A stretch of 64,000 bases of DNA from assembly GCA_049322755.1 (NCBI GenBank), contig JBMOQX010000005.1, forward strand, positions 62,001-126,000, in the 5' to 3' direction. Each line of letters begins with the position of its first letter. Positions within the stretch are counted from its first letter, which is position 1. Positions 34,748-43,476 of this stretch are shown piece after piece. The translations under genes were made by a program, and so were the position numbers. Below the pieces are notes generated by a model. The model was not told the DNA's origin, did no database searches, and saw only the letters and a program-made list of their open reading frames with translations. The stretch comes from DATIUV01 sp049322755 (GTDB taxonomy: Bacteria; Pseudomonadota; Gammaproteobacteria; Burkholderiales; UBA6910).

Positions 34748-35296
34748 GTGAAGCTCGGCTGGCTCGGGAGACTGGAGGAGGGCCTGATCGCCCTCCTCCT
34801 GGCGGTGATGACCTGCATCTCCTTCGCGCAGGTCGTCGCCCGCTACGTCTTCAATTACAGCTTCGTGTGGGCGCTGGAGCTGGTCACGGTGCTCTTCGCC
34901 TGGCTGATCTTCCTCGGCATGTCCTACGGCGTTCGCGTGCACGCCCATATCGGCGTGGACGCCCTGGTGAAGGCGCTGCCGTCGAAGGTGGCGCGGGCGT
35001 TCGCCGGCATTGCCGCCGTTCTCGGCGTGGTCTACGCCGCCATTTTCTTCTACGGCGGCTACATCTACGTCGCCAAGATGTTCCAGATCGGCATCCTGAT
35101 GCAGGACATGCCGATTCCGCAGTGGATCCCGCGGCTGATCCTGCCGATCGGCTTCGCGCTGCTGGCGCTGCGCTTTCTGCAGATCCTGTGGCATTTCATC
35201 CGCGGCGAGGAGGTCCGCATCATCGGCGACGAGGCCGAGGACGCGCTCAAGCACCGTGTCGACGCCGGGTCCGATCCGAACGGAGCGCAGCGATGA
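34748..35296 (+). CDS. dctQ: TRAP transporter small permease, DctQ
   Basis: The 182-residue inner-membrane protein has four hydrophobic spans (ALLLAVMTCISFAQVVARYVF, ELVTVLFAWLIFLGMSYGV, AFAGIAAVLGVVYAAIFFY, ILPIGFALLALRFLQ), the DctQ plan. The start is GTG 34748. Its stop overlaps the dctM ATG by four bases, so translation is coupled. Confidence 0.9.
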   Translation: MKLGWLGRLEEGLIALLLAVMTCISFAQVVARYVFNYSFVWALELVTVLFAWLIFLGMSYGVRVHAHIGVDALVKALPSKVARAFAGIAAVLGVVYAAIFFYGGYIYVAKMFQIGILMQDMPIPQWIPRLILPIGFALLALRFLQILWHFIRGEEVRIIGDEAEDALKHRVDAGSDPNGAQR

Positions 35297-36570
35297 CCAC
35301 CGCGGCGCTGTTCATCCTGCTGTTCCTGTTCATGCTCCTCGGCATGCCGATCGCGATCTCGCTCGGCCTGTCCTCGGTGCTGACCATCCTGTTCTTCGGC
35401 CAGGACTCGCTGGCGTCGCTGGCGCTGAAGATGTTCGAGACCTCCGAGCACTTCACGCTGCTGGCGATTCCCTATTTCATCCTCGGCGGTGCGTTCATGA
35501 CCACCGGCGGCGTGGCCAAGCGCATGATCCGCTTCGCCATCGCCTGCATCGGCCACCTGCGCGGCGGCCTGGCTATGGCCTCGGTGCTGGCCTGCATGCT
35601 GTTCGCCGCGGTGTCCGGCTCGTCGCCCGCGACCGTGGTCGCGGTGGGGTCCATCGTCATCGCCGGCATGGTGAAGGCGGGCTATTCAAAGGAATTCGCC
35701 GCGGGCGTCATCTGCAACGCCGGCACGCTCGGCATCCTGATCCCGCCGTCCATCGTCATGGTGGTGTACGGCGCCGCCACCGAGACCTCGGTGGGCAAGC
35801 TGTTCATGGCCGGCGTCGTTCCCGGCATCGTCCTCGGCCTGATGCTGATGGCGGCGATCTACATCCGTGCGCGGATGCTCGATCTTCCCCGCCAGCCGCG
35901 CGCGCCGCTGCGCGAGATCCTGGTCTCCGGACGCGAGTCGCTCTGGGGCCTGATGCTCATCTTCATCATCCTGGGCGGCATCTACGGCGGCATTTTCACC
36001 CCGACCGAGGCGGCCGCGGTCGCCGCCGTCTACGCGTTCTTCATTGCGGTGTTCGTCTACCGCGACATCGGCATCAAGGACGTGCCCAGTGTCCTGGTGG
36101 ATGCGTCGCGCGTCACCGTGATGCTGATGTTCATCGTCGCCAACGCGCTGCTCTTCGCCCATGTGCTCACCACCGAGCGCATCCCGCAGATGATCGCCGA
36201 GACCATCGTCGGCTGGGGCATGGAGCCGTGGCAGTTCCTGATCGTGGTCAACCTCCTGCTGCTGGCGGCCGGCAACTTCATGGAACCCACCGGCATCATC
36301 CTGATCCTGGCGCCGATCCTGTTCCCCATCGCCACCCAGCTCGGCATCGATCCCGTGCACCTGGGCATCATCATGGTGGTGAACCTGGAGATCGGCATGG
36401 TGACGCCGCCGGTCGGGCTCAACCTGTTCGTGACCGCCGGCATCACCAAGATGTCGATCATGCAGGTGGTGCGCGCCGCGTTCCCGTGGCTCAGCGTGCT
36501 GCTGCTGTTCCTGGTGATGGCGACCTACATCCCGGCGATCTCGCTCTGGTTGCCGAACCTGCTGTTCTGA
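35293..36570 (+). CDS. dctM: TRAP transporter large permease, DctM
   Basis: The 425-residue permease starts at ATG 35293 within the dctQ stop. About 12 spans are visible, with the family motifs LFMLLGMPIAISLGLSSVL, AAVSGSSPATVVAVGSI and GMVTPPVGLNLFV. It forms the sodium-coupled channel of the TRAP system. The operon ends here; a pseudogene and the oxoprolinase gene follow. Confidence 0.95.
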   Translation: MTTAALFILLFLFMLLGMPIAISLGLSSVLTILFFGQDSLASLALKMFETSEHFTLLAIPYFILGGAFMTTGGVAKRMIRFAIACIGHLRGGLAMASVLACMLFAAVSGSSPATVVAVGSIVIAGMVKAGYSKEFAAGVICNAGTLGILIPPSIVMVVYGAATETSVGKLFMAGVVPGIVLGLMLMAAIYIRARMLDLPRQPRAPLREILVSGRESLWGLMLIFIILGGIYGGIFTPTEAAAVAAVYAFFIAVFVYRDIGIKDVPSVLVDASRVTVMLMFIVANALLFAHVLTTERIPQMIAETIVGWGMEPWQFLIVVNLLLLAAGNFMEPTGIILILAPILFPIATQLGIDPVHLGIIMVVNLEIGMVTPPVGLNLFVTAGITKMSIMQVVRAAFPWLSVLLLFLVMATYIPAISLWLPNLLF

Positions 36571-36632
36571 ACCGCTGACGCGCGCCGCGCTGGCGAAGGC
36601 GGCGCCGGCGGCGGCGTTATAATCGTGGCGCC

Positions 36633-36842
36633 ATGCCGCCTGCCACTCCGGGCCCCGCCGCCGCGGCGAGCGCCCGCGCGAACCGCCTCGGCCTGATCGT
36701 CCTGCTGGGCACGCGCACCGCCTTCGGCCCCCTGGGCATCGATATGTCCCTGCCAGCGCTGCCGATGGCGGGCGGGGTGGCCGCGTCGGCGTGCACCGGC
36801 GGCCTGGCGCTGGCGCTCCTCACCCGGCCGGCGGTGCGCTGA
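36633..36842 (+). pseudogene. Remnant of a Bcr/CflA-type MFS drug transporter
   Basis: An open frame of 69 residues reads LGLIVLLGTRTAFGPLGIDM then SLPALP, the N-terminal span of Bcr/CflA drug transporters, then breaks off and ends LALALLTRPAVR. The latter looks like the end of the last span and tail of the same kind of protein. A full member has about 400 residues, so nearly everything in between is gone. It keeps a TATAAT (36618-36623) 10 bp before its ATG. A functional short protein is unlikely. Confidence 0.6.
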
Positions 36843-36845
36843 GCC

Positions 36846-39800
36846 ATGGCCGGCGGCTGGGAGTTCTGGATCGACCGCGGTGGCACGTTCACCGACGTCG
36901 TGGCCCGCGCTCCGAACGGCGCGCTGCGGACGCTCAAGCTCTTGTCCGAAAACCCGAGCCGCTATCGCGATGCGGCAGTGGAGGGCATCCGGCGCTTTCT
37001 CGGCATCGCGCCGGACGCGCCGGTTCCCGCCGGGCGCATCGCGGCGGTGAAGATGGGCACCACGGTGGCGACCAACGCGCTGCTCACCCGCAGCGGCGAA
37101 CCCACGGCGCTCGTCATCACCCGCGGCTTCGCCGACCAGCTGCGCATCGCCTGCCAGAACCGGCCGCGGCTGTTCGACCTGGAGATCGTGCTGCCGGAGC
37201 TGTTGTACCGGCGCGTGATCGAAGCCGACGAGCGCGTTTCCGTCGCCGGTGACGTGCTGCGCCCGCTCGACGAGGACGCCGCGCGCGCGCAACTCCGGGT
37301 CGCCTACGACGACGGCCTTCGCGCCGCCGCCATCGTGCTGATGCACGCCTGGCGCTTTCCCGATCACGAGCGCCGCCTCGCCGCCGTCGCCCGGGAGATC
37401 GGATTCACCCAGGTGTCCGCATCCCACGCGGCGAGCCCGATGATGAAGCTGGTTTCTCGCGGGGACACCACGGTGGTGGACGCGTACCTCTCGCCGATCC
37501 TGCGCCGCTACGTGGACAGCATTGCGTCGGAGCTGAACGGTGCGCCGCTCTATTTCATGCAGTCCAGCGGCGGGCTCACGTCCGCCGCGCTGTTCCAGGG
37601 CAAGGACAGCATCCTGTCGGGCCCGGCCGGCGGCGTGGTGGGCGCGGCCCGCACGGCCGAGGCAGCCGGCTATACCCGCGTGATCGGCTTCGACATGGGC
37701 GGCACGTCCACCGACGTCTGCCATTACGACGGCGAGTTCGAGCGCGCGTTCGACACCCTGGTGGCGGGCGTGCGGATGCGGGCGCCGATGATGGCGATCC
37801 ATACCGTCGCCGCCGGCGGCGGCTCCATCGTCCGCTTCGACCAGGGGCGGCTGCGCGTCGGCCCCGATTCCGCGGGCGCCCATCCGGGCCCGGCGTGCTA
37901 TCGCAACGGCGGCCCGCTCACCGTCACCGATTGCAACGTCATGCTGGGACGCATCCAGCCGCGCTGGTTTCCGGCGGTGTTCGGGCCCGACGGCGACCAG
38001 CCGCTGGACGCGGAACGGGTAGCGGAGCGCTTCGGCACCCTCGCGCAGGAGGTGGCGAACGTCACCGGAGTCCGCCGTGCGCCGGAGGAAGTCGCCGAGG
38101 GCTGCATCGAGATCGCGGTGCAGAACATGGCCAACGCGATCAAGCACATCACCATCAGCCGCGGCCACGATGTCGAGGAGTATGTGCTCAACGCGTTCGG
38201 CGGCGCCGCCGGCCAGCACGCCTGCCGCGTCGCCGACGCGCTCGGCATTCCGCAGGTGCTGATCCACCCGCGGGCGGGCGTGCTCTCCGCCTATGGCCTC
38301 GGCCTCGCCGGCGTCACCGCCATGCGCGAGCAGGCGGTCGAGGCGCCGCTGGCGGAGGGCCGCGGCCGGGTGGAAGCCGAGTGGGAGCGGCTGGAGCGGG
38401 AAGCGCGCGCAGAACTGGCGGAGCAGGGTGTCGGGGATGTCACGGTGACGCGCCGGGCGCACCTGCGCTACGCCGGCACCGACACGGCCCTGGTGCTGGA
38501 GTCGGGAGACGACATGGCGGCGCGCTTCGCCGAACGCCACCGCACGCATTTCGGCTTCGCGATGCCGGAGCGCCCGGTGATGGTGGAGGCGGTGTCGGTG
38601 GAGGCAAGCGGCGGTGCCATCCCGGCTCCAGCGCCGCCGCCGCAGCCGGCCTCGGGGACCCGGCCGTCGCCCGAGGCCGCGGTGGCGATGTTCTGCGACG
38701 GCGCCCGCCGGCCGACGCCGCTTTACCGTCGCGCGGCCCTCGCCCCGGGCAGCCGCGTCGACGGACCGGCGCTCATCGCCGAGGACAACACCACCACCGT
38801 GGTGGACCCCGGCTGGGCCGCCCGGATCGATGCGCAGTCGAACCTGCTGCTGTTTCGCGCCGTGCCGCGCCCGCGGCGGGAAGCGCTCGGCACCCGCGCC
38901 GACCCGGTGAAGCTGGAGGTGTTCAACAACCTGTTCATGGCGATCGCCGAGCAGATGGGGGTGCGCCTCGCCCATACCGCGCATTCCGTCAACATCAAGG
39001 AGCGGCTCGACTTCTCCTGCGCGATCTTCGACGGCGAGGGCCGGCTGATCGCCAGCGCGCCCCACATCCCGGTGCACCTCGGCTCCATGGGCGAGACGGT
39101 GCAGCAGGTGATGCGCGACAACGCCGGGCGCATGCGCCCCGGCGACGTGTACGCGCTCAATGACCCCTACGCCGGCGGCACCCACCTGCCCGACATCACG
39201 GTGGTGACGCCGGTGTTCGACCACAACGGCCGCGGTGTGCTGTTCTACGTCGGCTCCCGCGGCCACCACGCCGACATCGGCGGCATCACGCCCGGATCGA
39301 TGCCGCCGCGCTCGACGCGGATCGAGGAGGAAGGCGTCCTGCTGCGCAACGTGCTGCTGGTTTCGGGCGGCGAGTGGCGCGGGCGCGAGGTGGCGGAACT
39401 GCTCTCCGCCGGCCCGTACCCGAGCCGCAACGTCGAGCAGAACCTGGCGGACCTGCGCGCCCAGGCGGCGGCCAACGAAAAGGGCGCGCAGGAGCTGCTC
39501 AGGATGGTGGAGCGCTACGGGCTGGAGGTGGTGCGCGCCTACATGGGACACGTGCGGGCGAACGCCGCGGAATCGGTGCGTGCCGCCATCGACAAGCTCG
39601 ACGACGGCGCCTTCGCGCTGGAGATGGACAACGGCGCGGTGATCCGCGTGGCGGTGACGGTGGACCGGGCCGCACGCCGGGCGAAGGTGGACTTCACCGG
39701 CACTTCGCCGCAGTGCGCCGACAACTTCAACGCCCCGCTCGCGGTCACCACCGCTGCCGTGCTGTACGTGTTCCGCACTCTGGTGGCGAGCGACATCCCC

Positions 39801-40457
39801 CTCAACGCCGGCTGTCTGGAGCCCATCGATCTGGTCGTGCCCCAAGGCTCGCTCCTCAACCCGCGCCCTCCGGCGGCGGTGGTGGCGGGCAACGTCGAGA
39901 CCTCCCAGAACATCGCCGACGCGCTCTACGGCGCGCTGGGCGTGATGGCCGCCGCCCAGGGAACGATGAACAATTTCACCTTCGGCAACGCGCGCCACCA
40001 GTACTACGAGACCATCGCCGGCGGCGCCGGCGCGGGGCCGACGTTCGACGGCGCCAGCGGCGTCCAGACCCACATGACCAACTCCCGTCTCACCGACCCC
40101 GAGGTGCTGGAGCACCGTTATCCGGTGCGGGTGGAGGAGTTCGCGCTGCGCCGGGGCAGCGGCGGCGCCGGGAGACACCGCGGCGGCGACGGCGTGCGCC
40201 GCCGGATCCGCTTTCTCGAGCCGATGACCGCGGCGCTGCTGTCCGGACGGCGGCGCATCGCGCCGTTCGGGCTCGCGGGCGGGGCGCCGGGCGCGACCGG
40301 GCGCGCCTGGGTCGAGCGCGCCGGCGGCCGCGTCGAGCCGCTGGGCGCCACCGACGAAACCCCGGTCGCCGCGGGCGACGCGATCGTGATCGAAACCCCG
40401 GGGGGCGGCGGCTACGGAGAGCCGGATGATGCCCCCGCCGGCGGGGGAAGTCGCTGA
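36846..40457 (+). CDS. 5-oxoprolinase, fused HyuA-HyuB form
   Basis: The 1203-residue protein joins an ATP-binding HyuA half (about 1-685) and a HyuB half (about 690-1190), the layout of ATP-dependent 5-oxoprolinase and related hydantoinases. HyuA begins FWIDRGGTFTDVVARAPNG and has FDMGGTSTDVCHYDGEFE and HTVAAGGGSIVRF. HyuB begins VFNNLFMAIAEQMGVRLAHT with LNDPYAGGTHLPDITV. It would open 5-oxoproline to glutamate with ATP. N-methylhydantoin or acetophenone-type substrates are possible, but those enzymes usually have separate subunits. It lies next to a TRAP operon that could import its substrate. Confidence 0.9.
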   Translation: MAGGWEFWIDRGGTFTDVVARAPNGALRTLKLLSENPSRYRDAAVEGIRRFLGIAPDAPVPAGRIAAVKMGTTVATNALLTRSGEPTALVITRGFADQLRIACQNRPRLFDLEIVLPELLYRRVIEADERVSVAGDVLRPLDEDAARAQLRVAYDDGLRAAAIVLMHAWRFPDHERRLAAVAREIGFTQVSASHAASPMMKLVSRGDTTVVDAYLSPILRRYVDSIASELNGAPLYFMQSSGGLTSAALFQGKDSILSGPAGGVVGAARTAEAAGYTRVIGFDMGGTSTDVCHYDGEFERAFDTLVAGVRMRAPMMAIHTVAAGGGSIVRFDQGRLRVGPDSAGAHPGPACYRNGGPLTVTDCNVMLGRIQPRWFPAVFGPDGDQPLDAERVAERFGTLAQEVANVTGVRRAPEEVAEGCIEIAVQNMANAIKHITISRGHDVEEYVLNAFGGAAGQHACRVADALGIPQVLIHPRAGVLSAYGLGLAGVTAMREQAVEAPLAEGRGRVEAEWERLEREARAELAEQGVGDVTVTRRAHLRYAGTDTALVLESGDDMAARFAERHRTHFGFAMPERPVMVEAVSVEASGGAIPAPAPPPQPASGTRPSPEAAVAMFCDGARRPTPLYRRAALAPGSRVDGPALIAEDNTTTVVDPGWAARIDAQSNLLLFRAVPRPRREALGTRADPVKLEVFNNLFMAIAEQMGVRLAHTAHSVNIKERLDFSCAIFDGEGRLIASAPHIPVHLGSMGETVQQVMRDNAGRMRPGDVYALNDPYAGGTHLPDITVVTPVFDHNGRGVLFYVGSRGHHADIGGITPGSMPPRSTRIEEEGVLLRNVLLVSGGEWRGREVAELLSAGPYPSRNVEQNLADLRAQAAANEKGAQELLRMVERYGLEVVRAYMGHVRANAAESVRAAIDKLDDGAFALEMDNGAVIRVAVTVDRAARRAKVDFTGTSPQCADNFNAPLAVTTAAVLYVFRTLVASDIPLNAGCLEPIDLVVPQGSLLNPRPPAAVVAGNVETSQNIADALYGALGVMAAAQGTMNNFTFGNARHQYYETIAGGAGAGPTFDGASGVQTHMTNSRLTDPEVLEHRYPVRVEEFALRRGSGGAGRHRGGDGVRRRIRFLEPMTAALLSGRRRIAPFGLAGGAPGATGRAWVERAGGRVEPLGATDETPVAAGDAIVIETPGGGGYGEPDDAPAGGGSR

Positions 40458-40495
40458 CCCCGGCGCGCGGGGCCAAGGTGGCCCAGCGCCAAGGC

Positions 40496-40501
40496 TATAA
40501 T
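40496..40501 (+). promoter_or_regulatory. -10 element of lptE, giving a near-leaderless transcript
   Basis: TATAAT ends six bases before the lptE ATG at 40508, so transcription should begin at or very near the start codon. The context AAGGCTATAATTC equals the one at 25187. Confidence 0.6.
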
Positions 40502-40507
40502 TCCGCC

Positions 40508-41014
40508 ATGTTCACGCGCCCTTCCCGACGTAACTTCCTGGCCCTGCTCGGCGCCGCAGCGCTGGGTCTTGGCGGCTGCGGCTTCCGCCCCCGCGGCCAG
40601 CAGGAGCTGCCGTTCAAGACGCTCTACATCGACGGCGGCGGCGACGCGTTCTCGGTGGAGCTGCGCCGGTCCATCGAGGCCGGCTCCAGCACCCGCGTGG
40701 TGGACGATCCGAAGGAGGCCGAAGCGCGGCTGCAGATCGTCTCCGTGCTCCAGGACCGGGTCATCCTCTCCCTTTCCGGCGCCGGCCGCGTGCGCGAGCT
40801 GGAGCTGCGCTACCAGATCACCTACCGCGTCGTCGACCCCAAGGGCGTGGCGCTGATGCCCAGCCGCGCCATCGCGCTCAAGCGCGACATGACCTACAGC
40901 GACGAGCTGGTGCTGGCCAAGCAGCAGGAAGAGGCGCTGCTGTTCCGGGACATGCAAAACGACGCGATCCAGCAGATGCTGCGGCAATTGTCGCTGATCA
41001 AGCGATCCACCTGA
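40508..41014 (+). CDS. lptE: LPS-assembly lipoprotein LptE
   Basis: The 168-residue lipoprotein begins MFTRPSRRNFLALLGAAALG followed by LGGCGFRPRG. The lipobox LGGC marks Cys as the acylated residue, and GCGFRPRG after it is the LptE opening. The signal contains SRRNFL, a twin-arginine-like motif. LptE plugs LptD in the outer membrane for LPS export. It leads lptE-holA-proA. A leaderless start is likely. Confidence 0.9.
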   Translation: MFTRPSRRNFLALLGAAALGLGGCGFRPRGQQELPFKTLYIDGGGDAFSVELRRSIEAGSSTRVVDDPKEAEARLQIVSVLQDRVILSLSGAGRVRELELRYQITYRVVDPKGVALMPSRAIALKRDMTYSDELVLAKQQEEALLFRDMQNDAIQQMLRQLSLIKRST

Positions 41015-41066
41015 CCCGCGGCGCCGCCGCGTCCGCGCCACGGCACCGGACACCCGGCCCCGACCC

Positions 41067-42101
41067 ATGCCCACGCTCGATTCCGAAGCCCTCGCCCCTC
41101 AGCTCGCCAGGGGGCTCGCGCCCCTGTACGCGATCCACGGCGAGGAGCCGCTGCTCGCCATCGAGGCAGCGGACCGCATCCGCGCGCGGGCCCGCGACGA
41201 GGGCTACAGCGAGCGCGAGGTGCTCACCGTGGAAAGCGGCTTCGACTGGTCGCAGCTGGCGGCCGCCGGCGCCAGCCTCTCGCTGTTCGGGGCGCGCAAG
41301 CTGGTGGAGCTGCGCATCCCCACCGGGAAACCGGGCACCGCGGGCGCCCAGGCCATCGCCGACTACTGCAAGGCGCTGCCGCCGGACCTGGTGACGCTGG
41401 TGGAATTCCCGCGGCTGGAGCGTGCGGCGCTGTCCAGCCGCTGGGTGAGCGCGCTGGAAGCCGCCGGCGTGATGGTGCGCGCGCGCCCGGTGCCGCGGGA
41501 GAAGCTGCCCGCGTGGCTCGCCGGACGGCTGAAGGCCCAGGACCAGCAGGCCGACCGCGAAACCCTGGAGTTCATCGCGGAGCGCGTGGAAGGCAACCTG
41601 CTGGCCGCCTACCAGGAAGTGCGCAAGCTGGGGCTGTTGTTTCCCGCCGGCAAGCTGGCGGCCGACGCCGTGCGCTCGGCGGTGCTGAACGTCGCGCGCT
41701 ACGAGCCGGCGCAGGCCGGCGAGGCGCTGCTCACCGGCGACCTGGCGCGGCTGTCCCGCGTGCTCGACGGCCTGCGCGGCGAAGGCGCGCCGGTGCCGCT
41801 GATGCTGTGGCAGATCGCCGACGACGTGCGCGCCGCGTGCCGGGTGAGCGGCCTCCTCGCCCGCGGCGAGCCGGCGCAGCGGGCGATCAAGGCGGCGCGG
41901 GTCTGGGGGCCGCGGCAGACCTGGGTCGGCGCCGCGGCGCGGCGGCTCACGCGGCGTCAGCTGGACGACGCGCTGTCGCGCCTTGCCACCATCGACCGCA
42001 TCGCGAAGGGCGTTGCCCGCGGCGACGTCTGGCAGGAGCTGGCGGCACTGGGCCTGGAGCTCGCCGCCCGGCCCCGGGCGGGCCGGCGCGAAACGGTTTA
42101 A
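41067..42101 (+). CDS. holA: DNA polymerase III delta subunit
   Basis: A 344-residue clamp-loader subunit. The N-terminal domain reads LYAIHGEEPLLAIEAADRIR, followed by AAAGASLSLFGARKLVELRIP; the last third is the helical collar (AERVEGNLLAAYQEVRKLGLL). It opens the beta clamp during loading. It follows lptE by 52 bp and precedes proA by 10 bp. Confidence 0.94.
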   Translation: MPTLDSEALAPQLARGLAPLYAIHGEEPLLAIEAADRIRARARDEGYSEREVLTVESGFDWSQLAAAGASLSLFGARKLVELRIPTGKPGTAGAQAIADYCKALPPDLVTLVEFPRLERAALSSRWVSALEAAGVMVRARPVPREKLPAWLAGRLKAQDQQADRETLEFIAERVEGNLLAAYQEVRKLGLLFPAGKLAADAVRSAVLNVARYEPAQAGEALLTGDLARLSRVLDGLRGEGAPVPLMLWQIADDVRAACRVSGLLARGEPAQRAIKAARVWGPRQTWVGAAARRLTRRQLDDALSRLATIDRIAKGVARGDVWQELAALGLELAARPRAGRRETV

Positions 42102-42111
42102 AATCCACGCC

Positions 42112-43386
42112 ATGGACCTCTCCAACGGCATCGACGTCAAGGCCTACATGCAGGCGCTGGGGCGTGCGGCCCGGGACGCCTCGCGCGCCATGGCCAAGGC
42201 CGACACCGCCGCCAAGAACGCCGCATTGCTGGCGATGGCGGCGGCCGTCGAGCGCGATCGCGAGCGCCTGCTGGCGGAAAATGCCAGGGACGTGGAAGCC
42301 GCCCGCGCCAAAGGCCTGGACGCGGCGATGGTGGATCGCCTCACGCTGACGGCCAAGACCGTCGCCAGCATGGCCGACGGGCTGCGCCAGATCGCGCAGC
42401 TCGCCGATCCCGTGGGCGAGGTCACCGATCTCAAGTACCGGCCCACGGGCATCCGCGTCGGGCGCATGCGCGTGCCGCTGGGCGTGATCGGCATCATCTA
42501 CGAGGCGCGGCCCAACGTCACCGCCGACGCCGCCGGGCTGTGCCTGAAGGCCGGCAACGCCGCGATCCTGCGCGGCGGCTCCGAGGCGATCCACTCCAAC
42601 CGCGCCATCGCCGCCTGCGTTCACGAGGGCCTGGAGAAGGCCGGCCTGCCCCGCGCCGCGGTGCAGGTGGTGGAAACCACCGACCGCGCCGCCGTCGGCG
42701 AACTGATCACGATGAAGCAGTTCGTCGACGTCATCGTGCCGCGCGGCGGCAAGAGCCTGATCGAGCGCATCGCGGCGGAAGCGCGCATCCCGGTGATCAA
42801 GCACCTGGACGGCGTGTGCCACGTCTACCTGGACGACGACGCCGACGCCGAGAAGGCGGTGCGCATCGCCGACAACGCCAAGACCCAGCGCTACGGCACC
42901 TGCAACACCATGGAAACGTTGCTGGTGGCGCGGGCTGTCGCGCCCGCGCTGCTGCCGCGGCTCGCGCGCATCTATCTCGACAAGGGCGTCGAGCTGCGCG
43001 GCTGCGATGAAAGCCGCAAGCTGGTGCCGGAGATGAAGCCCGCCACCGAAAACGACTGGTACGCCGAGTACCTGGCGCCGATCCTGGCAGTGCGGGTGGT
43101 GGACGGCATCGACCAGGCCATCGACCACATCGCGCGCTACGGCTCGCAGCATACCGACGCCATCGTCACCGAGAACTACGCCAAGGCGATGCGCTTCCTG
43201 CGGGAAGTGGATTCCAGCTCGGTGATGGTGAACGCTTCCACGCGCTTCGCCGACGGCTACGAGTACGGGCTCGGCGCGGAGATCGGCATCTCCACCGACA
43301 AGATCCACGCCCGCGGCCCGGTGGGACTCGAGGGCCTCACCAGCCTGAAGTTCATCGTGCTCGGCGACGGGCACGTGCGGCAGTAA
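42112..43386 (+). CDS. proA: Glutamate-5-semialdehyde dehydrogenase (gamma-glutamyl phosphate reductase)
   Basis: The 424-residue enzyme starts at ATG 42112, preceded by a TAAAAT box. The NADP-binding RVPLGVIGIIYEARPNVT and the catalytic Cys in QRYGTCNTMETLL are clear. It makes glutamate semialdehyde for proline synthesis. The proB gene is not adjacent. Confidence 0.96.
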   Translation: MDLSNGIDVKAYMQALGRAARDASRAMAKADTAAKNAALLAMAAAVERDRERLLAENARDVEAARAKGLDAAMVDRLTLTAKTVASMADGLRQIAQLADPVGEVTDLKYRPTGIRVGRMRVPLGVIGIIYEARPNVTADAAGLCLKAGNAAILRGGSEAIHSNRAIAACVHEGLEKAGLPRAAVQVVETTDRAAVGELITMKQFVDVIVPRGGKSLIERIAAEARIPVIKHLDGVCHVYLDDDADAEKAVRIADNAKTQRYGTCNTMETLLVARAVAPALLPRLARIYLDKGVELRGCDESRKLVPEMKPATENDWYAEYLAPILAVRVVDGIDQAIDHIARYGSQHTDAIVTENYAKAMRFLREVDSSSVMVNASTRFADGYEYGLGAEIGISTDKIHARGPVGLEGLTSLKFIVLGDGHVRQ

Positions 43387-43476
43387 CCCGGCTCCGCTTC
43401 GAGCCCGCCCTCGCGGTGGGCGCGGATGGCCAGGCGCCCCGCCTCCGGGGCCACAAGAAGACAACGAGGAGCAAGC

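Noticed and set aside
36525..40178. 1217-codon minus-strand frame opposite the oxoprolinase
   Set aside because: His/Arg/Gly-rich shadow; the plus strand encodes an intact HyuA-HyuB protein.
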